This document shows positions 13,050 through 24,010 of a stretch of DNA of 64,000 bases, one piece after another. The stretch spans positions 32,848,838 through 32,912,837 of the forward strand of contig NC_060059.1 in the NCBI RefSeq assembly GCF_020283565.1. The letters run 5' to 3'. The position numbers and the translations under genes are program-made. Below the pieces are notes generated by a model that saw nothing but the letters and a program-made list of their open reading frames with translations, ran no database searches and was not told the origin of the DNA. Each line of letters begins with the position of its first letter. The stretch's first letter is position 1. The stretch comes from Trifolium pratense (taxonomy: Eukaryota; Streptophyta; Magnoliopsida; Fabales; Fabaceae).

Positions 13050-15528
13050 TGCTATACGGTGAACAACATTTCATCTAAAACCTCTCTAAGACTTTATTGA
13101 TATGAGCCTCTTATGACAAATCTAGAATTCTACGAACTCTATCTCTTTGAATCTTAATGCCCAATGACATAAGAAGTGTCACTCATATCTGTATATCACA
13201 ACTCTTAGAGAGAATTTGTTTCACCTTATATAGCAAAATTTTATCATCATTAGCAAGTAAAATATCATCCATGAACAAAATAAGGAAACAAATTCTACTC
13301 CCACTGACCTTCTGGTATATACATTGATCCATAATGTTCTCTACAAATCCAAATGAAGAGATGACATCATGAGAATTTTAAATACCACTTATGAGAAGCT
13401 TCTTTGGGTCCATATATGGATTTCTTAAGCTTGCATACCAAAAGCTCATCACCACTAGAAGAAAATCCTTCAGGCTACTTTATTTAAACCTCTTCTTCTA
13501 GATATCCATTCAAAATGCAGTTTTCACATTCATGTGAGAACGTTTTAGCACCAATATTATAGTCCGACTTTTGTAAATATACCACATAATCACTAGCTAT
13601 AGTTGACTTTCTTTCTCTAGTAATCTTTCATAATGTTGGATCAACATTTTGTTCAATAATTTCAGAAAATTCTTGAACATCTTCATTTACTAGATTATTA
13701 TAAGCCGCTTGTGAAACTTTAATAACTGATTGTCTAATACCCATTTGAGCTTGAGGGGTAATACAAATGACAATCAATTGATCACTTAGAGTAGAAGACT
13801 CAACATCAATATTACTTTATCAGAACAAATGTCCTGAAATTGATTGCTCCCACTAATCAAGTCATTTTTTCAAGAAACTTTGCATTTCTTGATTCCACAA
13901 TTCTAGTGCTATAAGATGGACACTATCTTATACCCTTTAGATTTTTCGGCATATCCAATGAGATACCTACTTATAATCATAGGGTCTAATTTCTTGTGGA
14001 TTGTAAACTCTTACTTTAGACGGGCATCCCCAAATGCGTATATGACACAAACTTGGTCTCCAACCTTTAAATAACTTAAAAGGTGTCTTTGGGACAACCT
14101 TAGTTGGAACACAGTTCAATATATACACTACCGTTTTAAGAGTTTCGCTCCACAATAACTTTGAAAGTCCGAAGTTGCTACGCATACTCCTAACTATGTC
14201 CATTCTCAGTATATCTATAATAATATTTTTCACCTCTATAATTTCTCACGATCTTGATTTGCTTTTCACATTATTTTCCACTTCAGCCTTAAAACTTTAT
14301 AGGCTTCCAACGCTTCGTAATTATTATGAAGCAAGTAGACATACATATATCGTGAGTAATCATCAATGAAGGAGATGAAGTATTTCGGACCTTATATGTC
14401 CATGACTGAACGTAAAACATATATCTGAATGTATGATTTCTAATATTTCAGATTTCCTCTTAGCACATTTCTTATGTGTGTTAGTTTGCTTTCCCTAAAT
14501 GCAATTTACACAAGTCTCAACATTAGCGAAATCCAAAGTATCAAGTACTTCATCATTCGATAGTCTTTTGATTTTCTGAATGGAAAAATGTCTTAACCTC
14601 CGGTGCCACAGAATAGAGGATTCCTTATTTATAACACATCATTTAGTTTGAGCTTGAACATGCATAACATTATTAGTGGCATCAATTTGAAAAATTAATT
14701 GAGAAAAGAGACCATTGGATAATACATCATTTCCAACAAATTTAGATTTATAAAACAAACTGAAACATGTTTCATAAAAATAAAGGATTATCCCAATGGT
14801 TCATGCATTATATAGAAATTAATTTTCTAGAAAAAATTGGAATATAAATAAAAGTATAAAAATATTTTTCAAATTTAAAACAAAGCCACTACTGAAAAAA
14901 TTAAATTGCATGTTTCAACAGCCTCTATATGTGAACGCATCTTGACTTCCTGATAGATGCCTTGCTCACTTGGAAGCGTTTTTCTTAAGCTGATTCTACA
15001 TTGTAAGGTATTCGATAATCATGAATTGTAGAACCAAAATCAATTCACCATGTGTTACAAATAACATCAACCATATTAGATTCAAAGCAGACAAATGAAA
15101 TTCATTTACCTTTCAGGGTCTTGCTCTTTTCCATATTTGTCATTATAACATCTTTATCCATTTCCATCATCAATCTTTCTTTCTTCTTGAACACGCATGG
15201 TCAAGAGTTCATTGACTGACCATTTATCCTTATGTGTGTTACAAGGAATTATGAACGGCTGATTTGAGGATGGAAGAGTGCAAAAAATATAATGCACAAG
15301 GAACGATTCAGACATGTTAATCTCAAGAGTCTTTAGTTGTGCTGCTATATCCCTCATTCGCTTGATGTGCTGACGCACTCCTTTCACAATGATGAGCTTC
15401 ATTGATGAGAACTTCATAATTAAGGTGATAACAAGTGTCTTATTTGATGTTTTTAAAATGTTCATCGATGACCTTAAGCAATGCTTGAACATTATTATGC
15501 TGATCAACGCAACCACGAATGCTAGCAA
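13050..15528 (-). pseudogene. Degenerate Copia-1 gag-pol remnants
   Basis: 15528-15154 resembles the copia gag (UBN2-like) region (HIKRMRDIAAQLKTLEI, LPSSNQPF). 14233-13967 resembles the end of the copia integrase ([29 protein letters not shown]). Near 13280-13230 the - strand keeps an RT active-site-like DDILLANDDKILLYK. No frame connects these parts, and stops and gaps separate them. The element cannot supply its own proteins. Confidence 0.75.
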
Positions 15529-16518
15529 AAAATAAAAAAAAAATAAAAATAAAAAAATAAAAAATAAAAATGTTGGTCTTTATGAACATCATTCTGAGAC
15601 GATTAGGTCGCTCCCACATTTCATAAAGATCGACATCTTCCTGAAGGCTAGTCTTTATAATAGGAGATGGTTCGTCTTTCCGAATAGCATAATCAAATAT
15701 TCATTCATCCTGAATGAAGAAGATCTCTCTCCTTCTACACCTTATTATTTTCATCCTTTAGTTCGGGAATTTCACACTTAAAGTGAGAGAAATTTATAGG
15801 CTGCATAGCTGTAAAATTAAATTTACATGCCTATAATTAAATTGAGACTACTAAACAAATATCATGTTTTACCAATATAAATCATGTTTCAAACTACGAA
15901 CCTAGTGACATAAAACTTACCTGTGGGCTAAAGTTTTACTCAATTAGATTCATATAACTTAATGATAAAACTATCAAATTATGTTCCCTTTTCTAATCCC
16001 TGTGGGTAAATTAGAAAATAAAATTTAATATTTTATCCTAATTAATCATACATAAACATAATAAAAATTCCTGTGGGAAAAAATTTACTACGTTCAATAT
16101 AATCAATTACCATCAAATGTCACTAACATGATTTTAAACTCCCAATATATAATTTCACTTAATTAAAGATGCTGCGGCCACTCCTTAATCAAATAAAATT
16201 ATATCATATTGACATTTAATTCATAATATTCAATTTCATAAAATGTAACCAATTCATTTTAATGCACATAATTTCATGATTAAAAAACTTAAATATTATG
16301 CTTTAGTAGGTTACAAAATTAACCATGTAATAATACTAATTAAGTGCATTGAAATGAATGGAATAGGTGCAAATCCAAGTGGTTACTGAACTTAAAAACC
16401 GAATAAATATAAGATCAATGCAATTAAATATCAAAACGGTGCACCCAGCCTAGCCGTTTCACTGAATGGATGCATTAACAGGTCCTGGGGTTGAAACTAG
16501 TTTGGGGCAATATTTTCG

Positions 16519-16521
<3 letters not shown>

Positions 16522-16560
<39 letters not shown>

Positions 16561-16678
16561 ATCAACGCTGTTGATAAATAAAATTTCAAAAAAAAAAAAT
16601 GTAATGCAGGAATCGAAACCACATCTATCTAGTGGTAGGTTACCATATCGACCACTACACCACAGGAGTACGTTCTAG
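16522..16678 (-). repeat. SINE with 38-nt poly(A) tail nested in Copia-1
   Basis: On the - strand there is an A-box-like part (gtggtgtagtggtcg), a B-box-like part (ggtttcgattcctgc), a short body, then 38 A residues (T at 16522-16559 on the + strand). This is the layout of a tRNA-derived SINE. I could not fix its target duplication. Confidence 0.6.
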
Positions 16679-17155
16679 AATTATTTGCGTTACTTAAAAT
16701 TTATAACAACAGGGTTTATTAAAATAATTTACTCATCATCTTCAACCTCCAGACGGGTCAGATTGACCCGGTTGAAAACCCACGAGATCCGGAACATGAA
16801 AACGCGATTTCAGACCAAATTAACACAAAATATTCACGTTTTAAACAAGGAATCATGAATCAATAAATAATTCCATATGGTTCGACATTTTTCTGCATCT
16901 AAAACGTCCAAAATTGAAATCGAAATTACTTAAAAAATTCAGGCAAAAAAAACAACAGATTTCGAAACTTTGGATTTCATACCGTTTTAACACTAAAATT
17001 AAATTTTAAACACAGAATATGAACCGAAAATTATTCCCTTATGGTTTACAAATTTTCTGTGAATTAACCATTAAAACCATATGAAATCCAAAAACGTTCA
17101 GATGCTATATAACCCCCAAATTGAACACGAAAAATTGCAAGGCAGAGGCAAATAA

Positions 17156-17168
17156 GGCTCTGATACCA
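17156..17168 (-). other. Copia-1 primer-binding site (tRNA-iMet)
   Basis: On the - strand it reads TGGTATCAGAGCC, two bases inside the LTR boundary at 17171. This matches the 3' end of plant initiator tRNA-Met and fixes the element's orientation. Confidence 0.88.
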
Positions 17169-17170
17169 AA

Positions 17171-17612
17171 TGTAAGAAATTCTACGAAATCATAAATGAA
17201 ATTCAACCTTAAACAGCGGAAACGGAATTGAATTTAAATAGCCGAAATACCTCCCGCCATTGCTATTGCTTAAAGCTTGTTCCAAGCTTGTTCCTGTCGA
17301 GGATTGATTTTGCTTGAGGTTGTTGAAGCTCTTCTAAACCTTATACAATCTCCCTTAGATGGTGTAAGTCACTGAATAGAGATATGAGGCTTAGGGAACC
17401 AAAACAAGGGTTGCACTCTATTTATAATTTTGTCCATCACAAAAATATCTTAAGTGCAATCATAACTGCCACATTATCTTTATGGGCGGTTACTATATTT
17501 GAGGGAAAGAATAAAGACCACAATTTAGGCTTAATGGATAATTACCATAATGTGCACTTAGTAGTAATTATCCCTTATTTAAATTAATAAATAAAAGGAG
17601 ATAAATCTATCA
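17171..17612 (-). repeat. Copia-1 LTR (5' LTR in element sense)
   Basis: 442 bp, matching 11522-11963 base for base as far as I can compare. It is followed by the right TAACA duplication and the rest of exon 1 of gene C. Confidence 0.95.
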
Positions 17613-18637
17613 TAACACTCCAAAGTTCTTCAAATTTATGCAAAATCATGAACTTTACAATGGAGAGCTTGTAAGTTTCTTATCTTCTTTTTCTGCTCTT
17701 TTATGTCAAACTTCTTTATTTTTTTAGTTGATTCATTGTTATTTGTTGCAGAGGGTTCCACGGCAATTTGTGGACAAATACTGGAAAAGTATACCAAATC
17801 CAGTAGTCATGACATTACCAAATGGTGTTCAAAAAGAAATATTTTGGATAAAGCGCGACGGAGATGTCTGGTTTCAGAAAAATTGGGAGAAAATGGCTAA
17901 GTTTCTCAAATTTGGATATGTTGTTTTTTTCAAATACATGGGAGGATCATGTTTCAAGCTAGAGATACTTGGACTTAATTCTTTGGAAATTGATTATTCC
18001 AACATTAAGTTCATAGATCAAGTTGAGAATAATGACAATGGAGCTGAATTTGTTGAAGTGAGTGATGATGATATTGAAATGCCAAAAAGCAAAAAATCTA
18101 AAAGAACAAGAAAAGGAAAAGGAAAGGGAAAAATCTCAAGTGAGTTCATCTAATAATTTTATTTTGTTTTATTCTTTTAAGGTACTTTTTATAAATGGTA
18201 AGCTTTTTAAAATTTTTTGACTTTGCAGGTAATGTAGGAGGGATGAATCCATTTTTTGAACTTACACTTACAAAAACTACTGCAAAAGGCTATTTATTTG
18301 TAAGTTTACTATTAAAATTTCTACTAAATACTAATTTTGACTTTAATTAATATGTCTCTTACAAAACCATTAATTGAAACAGAGGATTCCATGTAAATTT
18401 TCAAGAAGATACATGGGAGATTTTGAAGGGATTGCAAGGATAAGAATCTTTGGTGAGAAAAGGATTTGGAAGGTGACTGTGAAGTATGATCATGAACTTG
18501 ATTATACTATTGTGAATAGAGGTTGGAAACCATTTGCCGAAGAATATAACTTGCAAACCGGTGATGTTTGCAAGTTTGAGATGACTCGATCCGGTCCAAT
18601 TTCTTTTACTATCACTATTAACCGAGTCGGAGAGTAG

Positions 18638-19259
18638 CAATCTGTATTTGAAGATACAACTTGAAGAAGCTGAAGGGATTTTCTTGATGTTTGTAGTTGG
18701 TTTTTTTATGATTTCTAGCTATTTGTTGTGTTGCTTTTTATTATTTTTCAAACTCAGATTATGAGTAGTTATGATATGTACCCTACTTAATTATTTGTAT
18801 TTTTGCAACTTGTTGCTTTTATATATAATATTCTGTAGTTAAAAAAATGAATATTGATGCATGGATTCAGCACTGTTATGAGTTTTAGAGTTGCACTTGT
18901 GTGTTAGTTTCGGGTATGGTAAACAAATTTTAACACTTAGTTTTGGTGTCCATACAAATATTGATCATGTAGGCATCGCAATTCCTTCAAGGGGTAATTA
19001 ATTAAGTTAAGTTGTTATTAAAATAGATTAAGATATGTAGACAAATTCACAAAGATAAAATGAACGAAGGATAAATAAGTAGTGTGTGCAAGTAGGGGTG
19101 CGCATGGTTCGGTTTTGGAAGAAAATCGAACCGAACTGAACCAAACTGTAAGTTTAATTCATTCATTCTTCTTTGTGCTTTGTTTTTTCATTGATATGTA
19201 TGTGTTCATACTTCATATTTCAACTACATCTTTTCTACTCTTTTTCATTGATTGATATG
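18638..19259. other. 3' region of gene C and conserved intergenic block
   Basis: 18640-19010 mirrors 56930-57260 closely, so it is the downstream part of the duplicated C unit. The segment around 18930-19010 (gtaaacaaatttt...gatcatgtaggcatc) also occurs upstream of gene G at 27660-27775, which marks the repeat unit of the array. 19095-19145 (gcatggttcggttttgg) is a short repeat of unknown class. Confidence 0.6.
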
Positions 19260-19532
19260 TGTTGAGTATGGTTCATATATGCATCAGGAAGAGGCTGGGG
19301 GCGGCCCGGAGCTGAGCTAGCGGAGCGAAGGGTATTTTCGACATTCTCTTGTTATTATATATACCGCTTGTAACACTGAAACCCTAATTCATTCTTTCAT
19401 CTAATAGAAACGAGCTGTAGCGAATTCTGCAGCCGGAGACGTACCTAAGGGGAACTCCGTTATCAAACTTCTTGTGTTCTTATTGTTTGCAATTTCGTTA
19501 TTATTACCTTCTGTTACTATTTGTGCACAACA
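19260..19532 (+). mobile_element. Short solo LTR
   Basis: 273 bp with TGTTGAG...GCACAACA ends and a perfect ATATG duplication on both sides (19255-19259, 19533-19537). The U5-like end (ggggaactccgttatcaa, cttcttgtgttc) is typical of copia LTRs. It replaces the region where exon 1 of pseudogene D would be. Confidence 0.75.
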
Positions 19533-19660
19533 ATATGTATGCACTTTGTAGAAAACTGCTGTTTATTAAGACATGACAAAATCTGTGGAAAAATATGATA
19601 GATGCTTAGTTAGTTAGTTAGTTATATCTCACAAGATTTATATATATATATATGTTGCAG

Positions 19661-20006
19661 ATGGTACCAAAGAAATTTGTAGACAAATATTGGAAAGGAA
19701 TCCCAAATCCGGTAGTGATTACACTCCCTAATGGTTTTCAACAACCATTATTTTTACTTTAATTAATATATGTCTAAAAAAACCATTAATTGAAACAGAG
19801 GATTCCATGTGAATTTTCAAGAAGATACTTGGAGGGTGGAGGTGAAATATGATCATGAACAGGATTATTCTAGGGTGCAAAGCCGTGGTTGGAAACGATT
19901 TTGCAAAGAATACAACTTGCAAACCGATGATGTTTGTAAGTTTGAGATGACTCGATCTGATCCATCTTCTTTTACTATCACTATTAATCGAGCCGGAGAT
20001 CAGTAA
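19661..20006 (+). pseudogene. Pseudogene D: fused B3-1 and B3-2 fragments
   Basis: After a good acceptor (tatgttgcag) about 29 codons of B3-1 (VPKKFVDKYWKGIPNPVV) run straight into what in paralogs is the intron before the B3-2 exon. The middle of the gene is therefore deleted. The B3-2 exon (from 19799) also lacks about 17 codons between RRYLE and VEVKYD. The original frame reaches a stop there. The last part (YNLQTDDVCKFEMTRSD) is open in another frame. Exon 1 is absent. The fusion point 'caacaacca' also occurs in the mirror copy D', so it is older than the inverted duplication. Confidence 0.82.
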
Positions 20007-20555
20007 CCAGATCATAACAAGTTGCGAGGTTGTTCTTCCTTTCTTTATTCATAATTTCTTTGTTTCTTTTAACTATTAATAATTTGTTGTTGTTATTGAT
20101 ATGTTATTGATATTCGATTAACTTTTTTTAATCAAATTTTCGTTAACTATTTTGATTACTAATTATATATTCATGAATTATTTTGTTGATGCTTGTAGGG
20201 TTGCAAAATTAGAGAAGGATTATGACTTGAAAGCTGCAAAATTAGAATTATGTGTCAGTCTTATTTTTTCATGTTTTATTTCTCATTCCAAACTATATGG
20301 ACTTAAATTATTGATCTAAGTATGATCCTATATCACTTATTGTAGTGAATGGTTGTATGATTTTTTAAATATTGTTGCAGGACACATTGAATCCTATTTA
20401 GTTCTTATATATGTATTAGATTTTTTGACTAATTATATATGTATTAGATATATCATATGAATAAAGTAAATAGATAGATTATAATTGCAAAAATTAAATG
20501 AGTGACTCTTTCTTCTTTGTCTTATGCATTAGATTTATTTGCAGTGTGATCTTCA

Positions 20556-20838
20556 ATCACGTCTACGGTCACATAAAAAATCGCATCAGATGATTTCGGC
20601 TATATTAATTCCTTTCAATTTCCTCACCAAAAGTTACAATTTATGGACCTTCAATTTTCATCAGTTCTAATCATGTATTTTATGCAAATTTGAAAAAATA
20701 CTTATGAAATAAATTGAGACTCTGCAATAGTGAGGAAATAGTATAATACGTGGTATAATGGTGTCATTGTCATATGATATAACTTATGAAATTTTTAAAT
20801 GATTTCATGCCACAACAGCGGCAATTTAAAACCATGAT
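20556..20838. mobile_element. Diverged hAT-type MITE
   Basis: It shares the internal order of the element at 51834-52318 (gcatcagatg, ctcaccaaaa, atgatttca, then caatttaaaacc). Its ends are too worn to see a target duplication. It lies between D and E; in the right arm this whole segment is missing. Confidence 0.5.
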
Positions 20839-20984
20839 TATGATATAAATTATTTGAGAAGTCATATAGTTTCCATTCCAAATCAATTTGAAATTGAGGT
20901 AATTATTTCAAAGAATGTATGTGTTCAAGAAAATAATTAAAATTCAGAGGAAATTCTTTTGTAGAGGAAGTGAATGTGAATAAA

Positions 20985-22947
20985 TATATATATTATGTTA
21001 AGTTAGTTTGGTGTTGGGAAGTGCATATATTAATGAGTACGTTATGACAAAGTTGAAAATTGGTTGAGAAAATAAGCTAGAAATAGAATGGCAAGTAAGA
21101 AGCAGATTTGGAGCAGTAGTAAATTGTTACAAAACTAGCTTTTCTTTGTCTTTCTCCATACACATGCAGGTTATTTGCAAAGAAATGCAGCACAAACAGA
21201 AAAAGTGTTATAGCCATTTACTGCTTTTATTTTCTGAGTTCATATGCAATCAAGTACTAATTTATCTTTATCTTTATCTATCTATCTCTCACTCTCTCAT
21301 TACTTCTCATCTGTTATCATTCAACTCAACTCTCATTCCATTTCTTCAAGATCTCAATCATGTCATTGTATAACACTCCAAAGTTCTTCAAGATCATCCA
21401 AAATCATGAACTTCAAAATGGAGAAATCGTAAGTTTTTTTTTATTATCTCCTAAACTTATTTGTTTTTTATGCTTTTATGTATGTCTTGTTCAGTTCTTG
21501 TTTTCTCATTCTTCTTTATATATTGCAGAGGATTCCTAAGAAATTTGTGGAGAAATATTGGAAAGGAGTACCAAATCCCATAGTCATTATACTTCCCAAT
21601 GGTGCTCAACAAGAAATATTTTGGGCCAAACGTGATGGTGATATTTGGTTCAAGAAAAATTGGGACAAAATTTCAAAGTTTCTAAAATTTGGTTATTTAG
21701 TTATTTTTAAATACATTGGAGGAGCATCTTTTAAGCTTAAGATATTTGGAATCAATTGTTTGGAAATTGACTGTCCCATAGATGAAGAAGTTGTGAGTGA
21801 TGAAAGTGTTGAAGCTGAATTTGGTACCTCAAGTGATGAATTTGTTGATCAAACTGATATTGCTGGTACATCTCATAGAAGAATATGTGGTAAGAAAAAA
21901 ATGATTATGGATTTTTATGCTAATCATAAAAATATATCATGTTAGTTTTCTTATTATGTGGTACATCTCAAAATAACTTTGCAGGAAGAAATAGAGGAAG
22001 CATGAAAAAAAGGGTTAAAAATTGCTCAACAAGAAAAACCACTAATGGAATAGGTACTTAACTTATCTAATTAATTCAATAATTTGGTTTTGTATTGTTT
22101 AAGTTCTTTTAATGAGAATATATATTTTTTATTTATAGGTACTAGCAGAGGTGTGGCTAATCCTAGTTTTGAACATACACTCACAACTACTTCTGCACAT
22201 GGCTATATATTAGTAAGTTTATTATTGAAATTTTTTAATAATTTTTACTTTAATTAATATATCTCTAACAAAATCATTAATTGTTGAAACAGAGGATACC
22301 ATGTGAGTTTTCAAGAAGATTCATGGAAGCTTATGAAGGGATTGCATGGATAAGAAGACTTGGTGAGGATAGAACTTGGGAGGTGGATGTGAAATATGAT
22401 CCTGAAGGTGATTATTCCATTCTGAATCGTGGTTGGAAACAATTTTCCGATCAATATAACTTGCAAATCGGTGATACTTGCGAGTTTCAGATGACTCGAT
22501 CCAAACCACCGTCTTTTACTGTCGCTATTATCCGAGCATGAGGGTAACCACAAGTTGCAAGGTTTTTCTTTCGTTCTTTCTTTATTCATAATTTGATTTT
22601 TTCTTTCAATTATTAATAATTTGTTGCTGTTATTGATATTTGAATAACATTTGCTAACTACTCGATCCTCATTGCCAACATTGTAAACAAAAAAAAAACA
22701 TTTGCTAACTACTTAATTCGTTTTTAAAATGAAATATTTTGATTACTATTTATATTGATGAATTATTTATGTTGGTGCTTGCAGGGTTGGCTTTTGAAGG
22801 ATTATGATTAGAAAGCTTGTATTTGAAGATACAATTTGAAGAAGCTCCTCCAATATTAGAATTATGTGTTTTTATAATTTCTAGCTCTTTGTTGTGTTGT
22901 GTTGTGTTGCTTTTTATTTTTAATTTTCAAACTCAGATTATGAGTAC
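20985..22947. repeat. Left copy of the near-identical 1.96 kb inverted block
   Basis: It pairs with 54372-56334 at a constant coordinate sum of 77319, so there are no net indels. I found no mismatch in the parts compared, introns and a 10-A run included. The block ends at a TA repeat on one side. On the other side the first difference is at about 22948 (cttattatg against ctaatg). It contains the whole of gene E. Confidence 0.88.
21360..22541 (+). CDS. Gene E: two-B3-domain REM-like transcription factor
   Basis: Exons are 21360-21428, 21529-21889, 21985-22053, 22139-22212 and 22293-22541, giving 822 nt and 273 aa. All junctions are GT..AG with consistent phases. B3-1 covers residues ~5-103 (FFKIIQNHEL, RIPKKFVEKYW, WAKRDGDIWF, LEIDC). 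The linker is acidic (residues ~105-130), then basic (RRICG/RNRGSMKKRVKN). B3-2 covers ~174-272 (RIPCEFSRRFM, GWKQFSDQYNLQIGDTCEF). A nuclear DNA-binding role in reproductive development is expected from the family. A likely 3' UTR intron starts about 20 nt after the stop (gcaag|gttttt) and ends before ggttggcttttg near 22785. It appears intact, and has an apparently identical inverted twin at 55959-54778. Confidence 0.87.
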
Positions 22948-23413
22948 TTATTATGTCTACTTGAATATTTGTACTTATGTCTTTGTACCAACCTTTGATA
23001 TTGATTCATATGGATGGATTCTGCATTATTATGTATTTTAGAGTTCTTTGCTTGCACTTGTGTGTTTCAATTCAACTTTGAAGGGGAGGAATGAATATTG
23101 ATATATTTCTGAAATTTTTTATTGCAATCAAATAAAACAAATCTGCACACCATGTCAAAATTTTAGGTGGAAAAGTGGGTCTTCTTTTTTTACAACGAAA
23201 AAAACTTGATTCAATAATGAAAACGAAGGTCAATAACACCACGAAATTGAAGCAAAATGTGGATGATGAGTAACCCAACTAACAGACACATATCTCTTAT
23301 AAAGAAAGTATGCAACATTCTTTGTTGGGGCATTTCAACAAACACAATGACTACAAGAAAATATACAGAATAAACTGAAATGTTGGATCACTTAAAATGA
23401 ATAGTGTGCTTAC

Positions 23414-23494
23414 GAGTTCTTGGTCTTGCAACTCACCAACTAGGTAGAAGTGGATGACCTTAGCAACACTGCCACGGCAATGGTGAATGGACAT
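23414..23494 (-). pseudogene. Orphan first exon of a J/K-type REM gene (left)
   Basis: ATG at 23494, 27 codons (MSIHHCRGSVAKVIHFY...LQDQEL), then a GTAAGC donor. It matches the first exons of J, K and H (HHGRGSDAKGIHFYQTIQL), with a three-codon deletion. No B3 exon follows on this strand. It points opposite to the flanking + strand genes and has a mirror copy at 53807-53896. Confidence 0.72.
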
Positions 23495-23752
23495 TGATGC
23501 TAACTTGTGAAGATGAAAATGAGAATAAGAAAAGACAAAAAAAAAGTGTTTTCTGATGTTTATGGGCTATTTTTATTTTATTTTTTTCTGATGTTTTGTA
23601 GCATGTTTATCTGTCACCAATTTTGCTTGCAGGGTGGCACCATGGGGCTGTTGGTTATAGATTTTTCTTAAAATAGTTTACTATTAAAAATTTCTAATTA
23701 TTTTTACTTTAATTAATAAATCTCTAAGAAAACCATTAATTATTTAAAACAG

Positions 23753-24010
23753 AGGATTCCATGTGAATTTTCAAGAAGATACTTGAAGGATTTTGAAGGA
23801 ACTGTGATTATGAGAAGGAATGGTGAGGATACAAGTTGGGAGATGGAGGTAAAATATGATCTTGAAGGTGATTATTCCGTTGTGAACGGTGGATGGAAAC
23901 TATTTTGCGAAGCATATAACTTGCAAATCGGTGATGTTTGCAAGTTTAAGATGACTCGTTCCTCCGAACCACTTTCTTTTATTGTCAGTATTATCCGACC
24001 CAGAGACTAA
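23753..24010 (+). pseudogene. Fragment F: isolated B3-2 exon
   Basis: After an acceptor (taaaacag) comes an open 85-codon exon (RIPCEFSRRYLKDFEG..., GWKLFCEAYNLQIGDVCKF) that ends in TAA. It equals the last exon of E, C and G. Only the tail of the preceding intron is present; B3-1, the linker and the promoter are missing. A 3' UTR-type acceptor follows near 24157. It is probably a truncated duplication copy with no expression of its own. The right arm has no counterpart. Confidence 0.78.

Larger units (their letters stand above)
11522..17612 (-). mobile_element. Copia-1: Ty1/copia LTR retrotransposon, recent insertion
   Basis: The 6091 bp element lies on the - strand, flanked by a perfect 5-bp duplication TAACA (11517-11521, 17613-17617). 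Both LTRs are 442 bp and I see no difference between them. A primer-binding site matching initiator tRNA-Met adjoins the LTR at 17171, and a purine-rich tract (aagtgggagaatg on the - strand) adjoins the LTR ending at 11963. The interior has only scattered, broken gag, integrase and RT remnants. It therefore probably moved using proteins from another element. The mirror gene C' shows the empty site with one TAACA. Confidence 0.95.
11506..18637 (+). pseudogene. Gene C: two-B3 REM gene split by Copia-1 in exon 1
   Basis: Exon 1 starts at ATG 11506 and is interrupted after 16 nt by a 6.1 kb retrotransposon. It resumes at 17618 and ends at 17670. The other exons are 17752-18139, 18229-18299 and 18383-18637. 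Without the insert and one target copy, the exons total 783 nt and 260 aa, in frame and GT..AG. B3-1 (residues ~5-105) has RVPRQFVDKYW and LEIDY; a lysine-rich linker follows, then B3-2 (~160-258, IPCKFSRRYM, GWKPFAEEYNLQTGD). Exons 2-4 are undamaged, so loss of function is due to the insertion alone. The mirror copy C' has intact exon 1 but a frameshift. Transcription from the inserted LTR into exon 2 is conceivable, but the element is in antisense. Confidence 0.88.
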
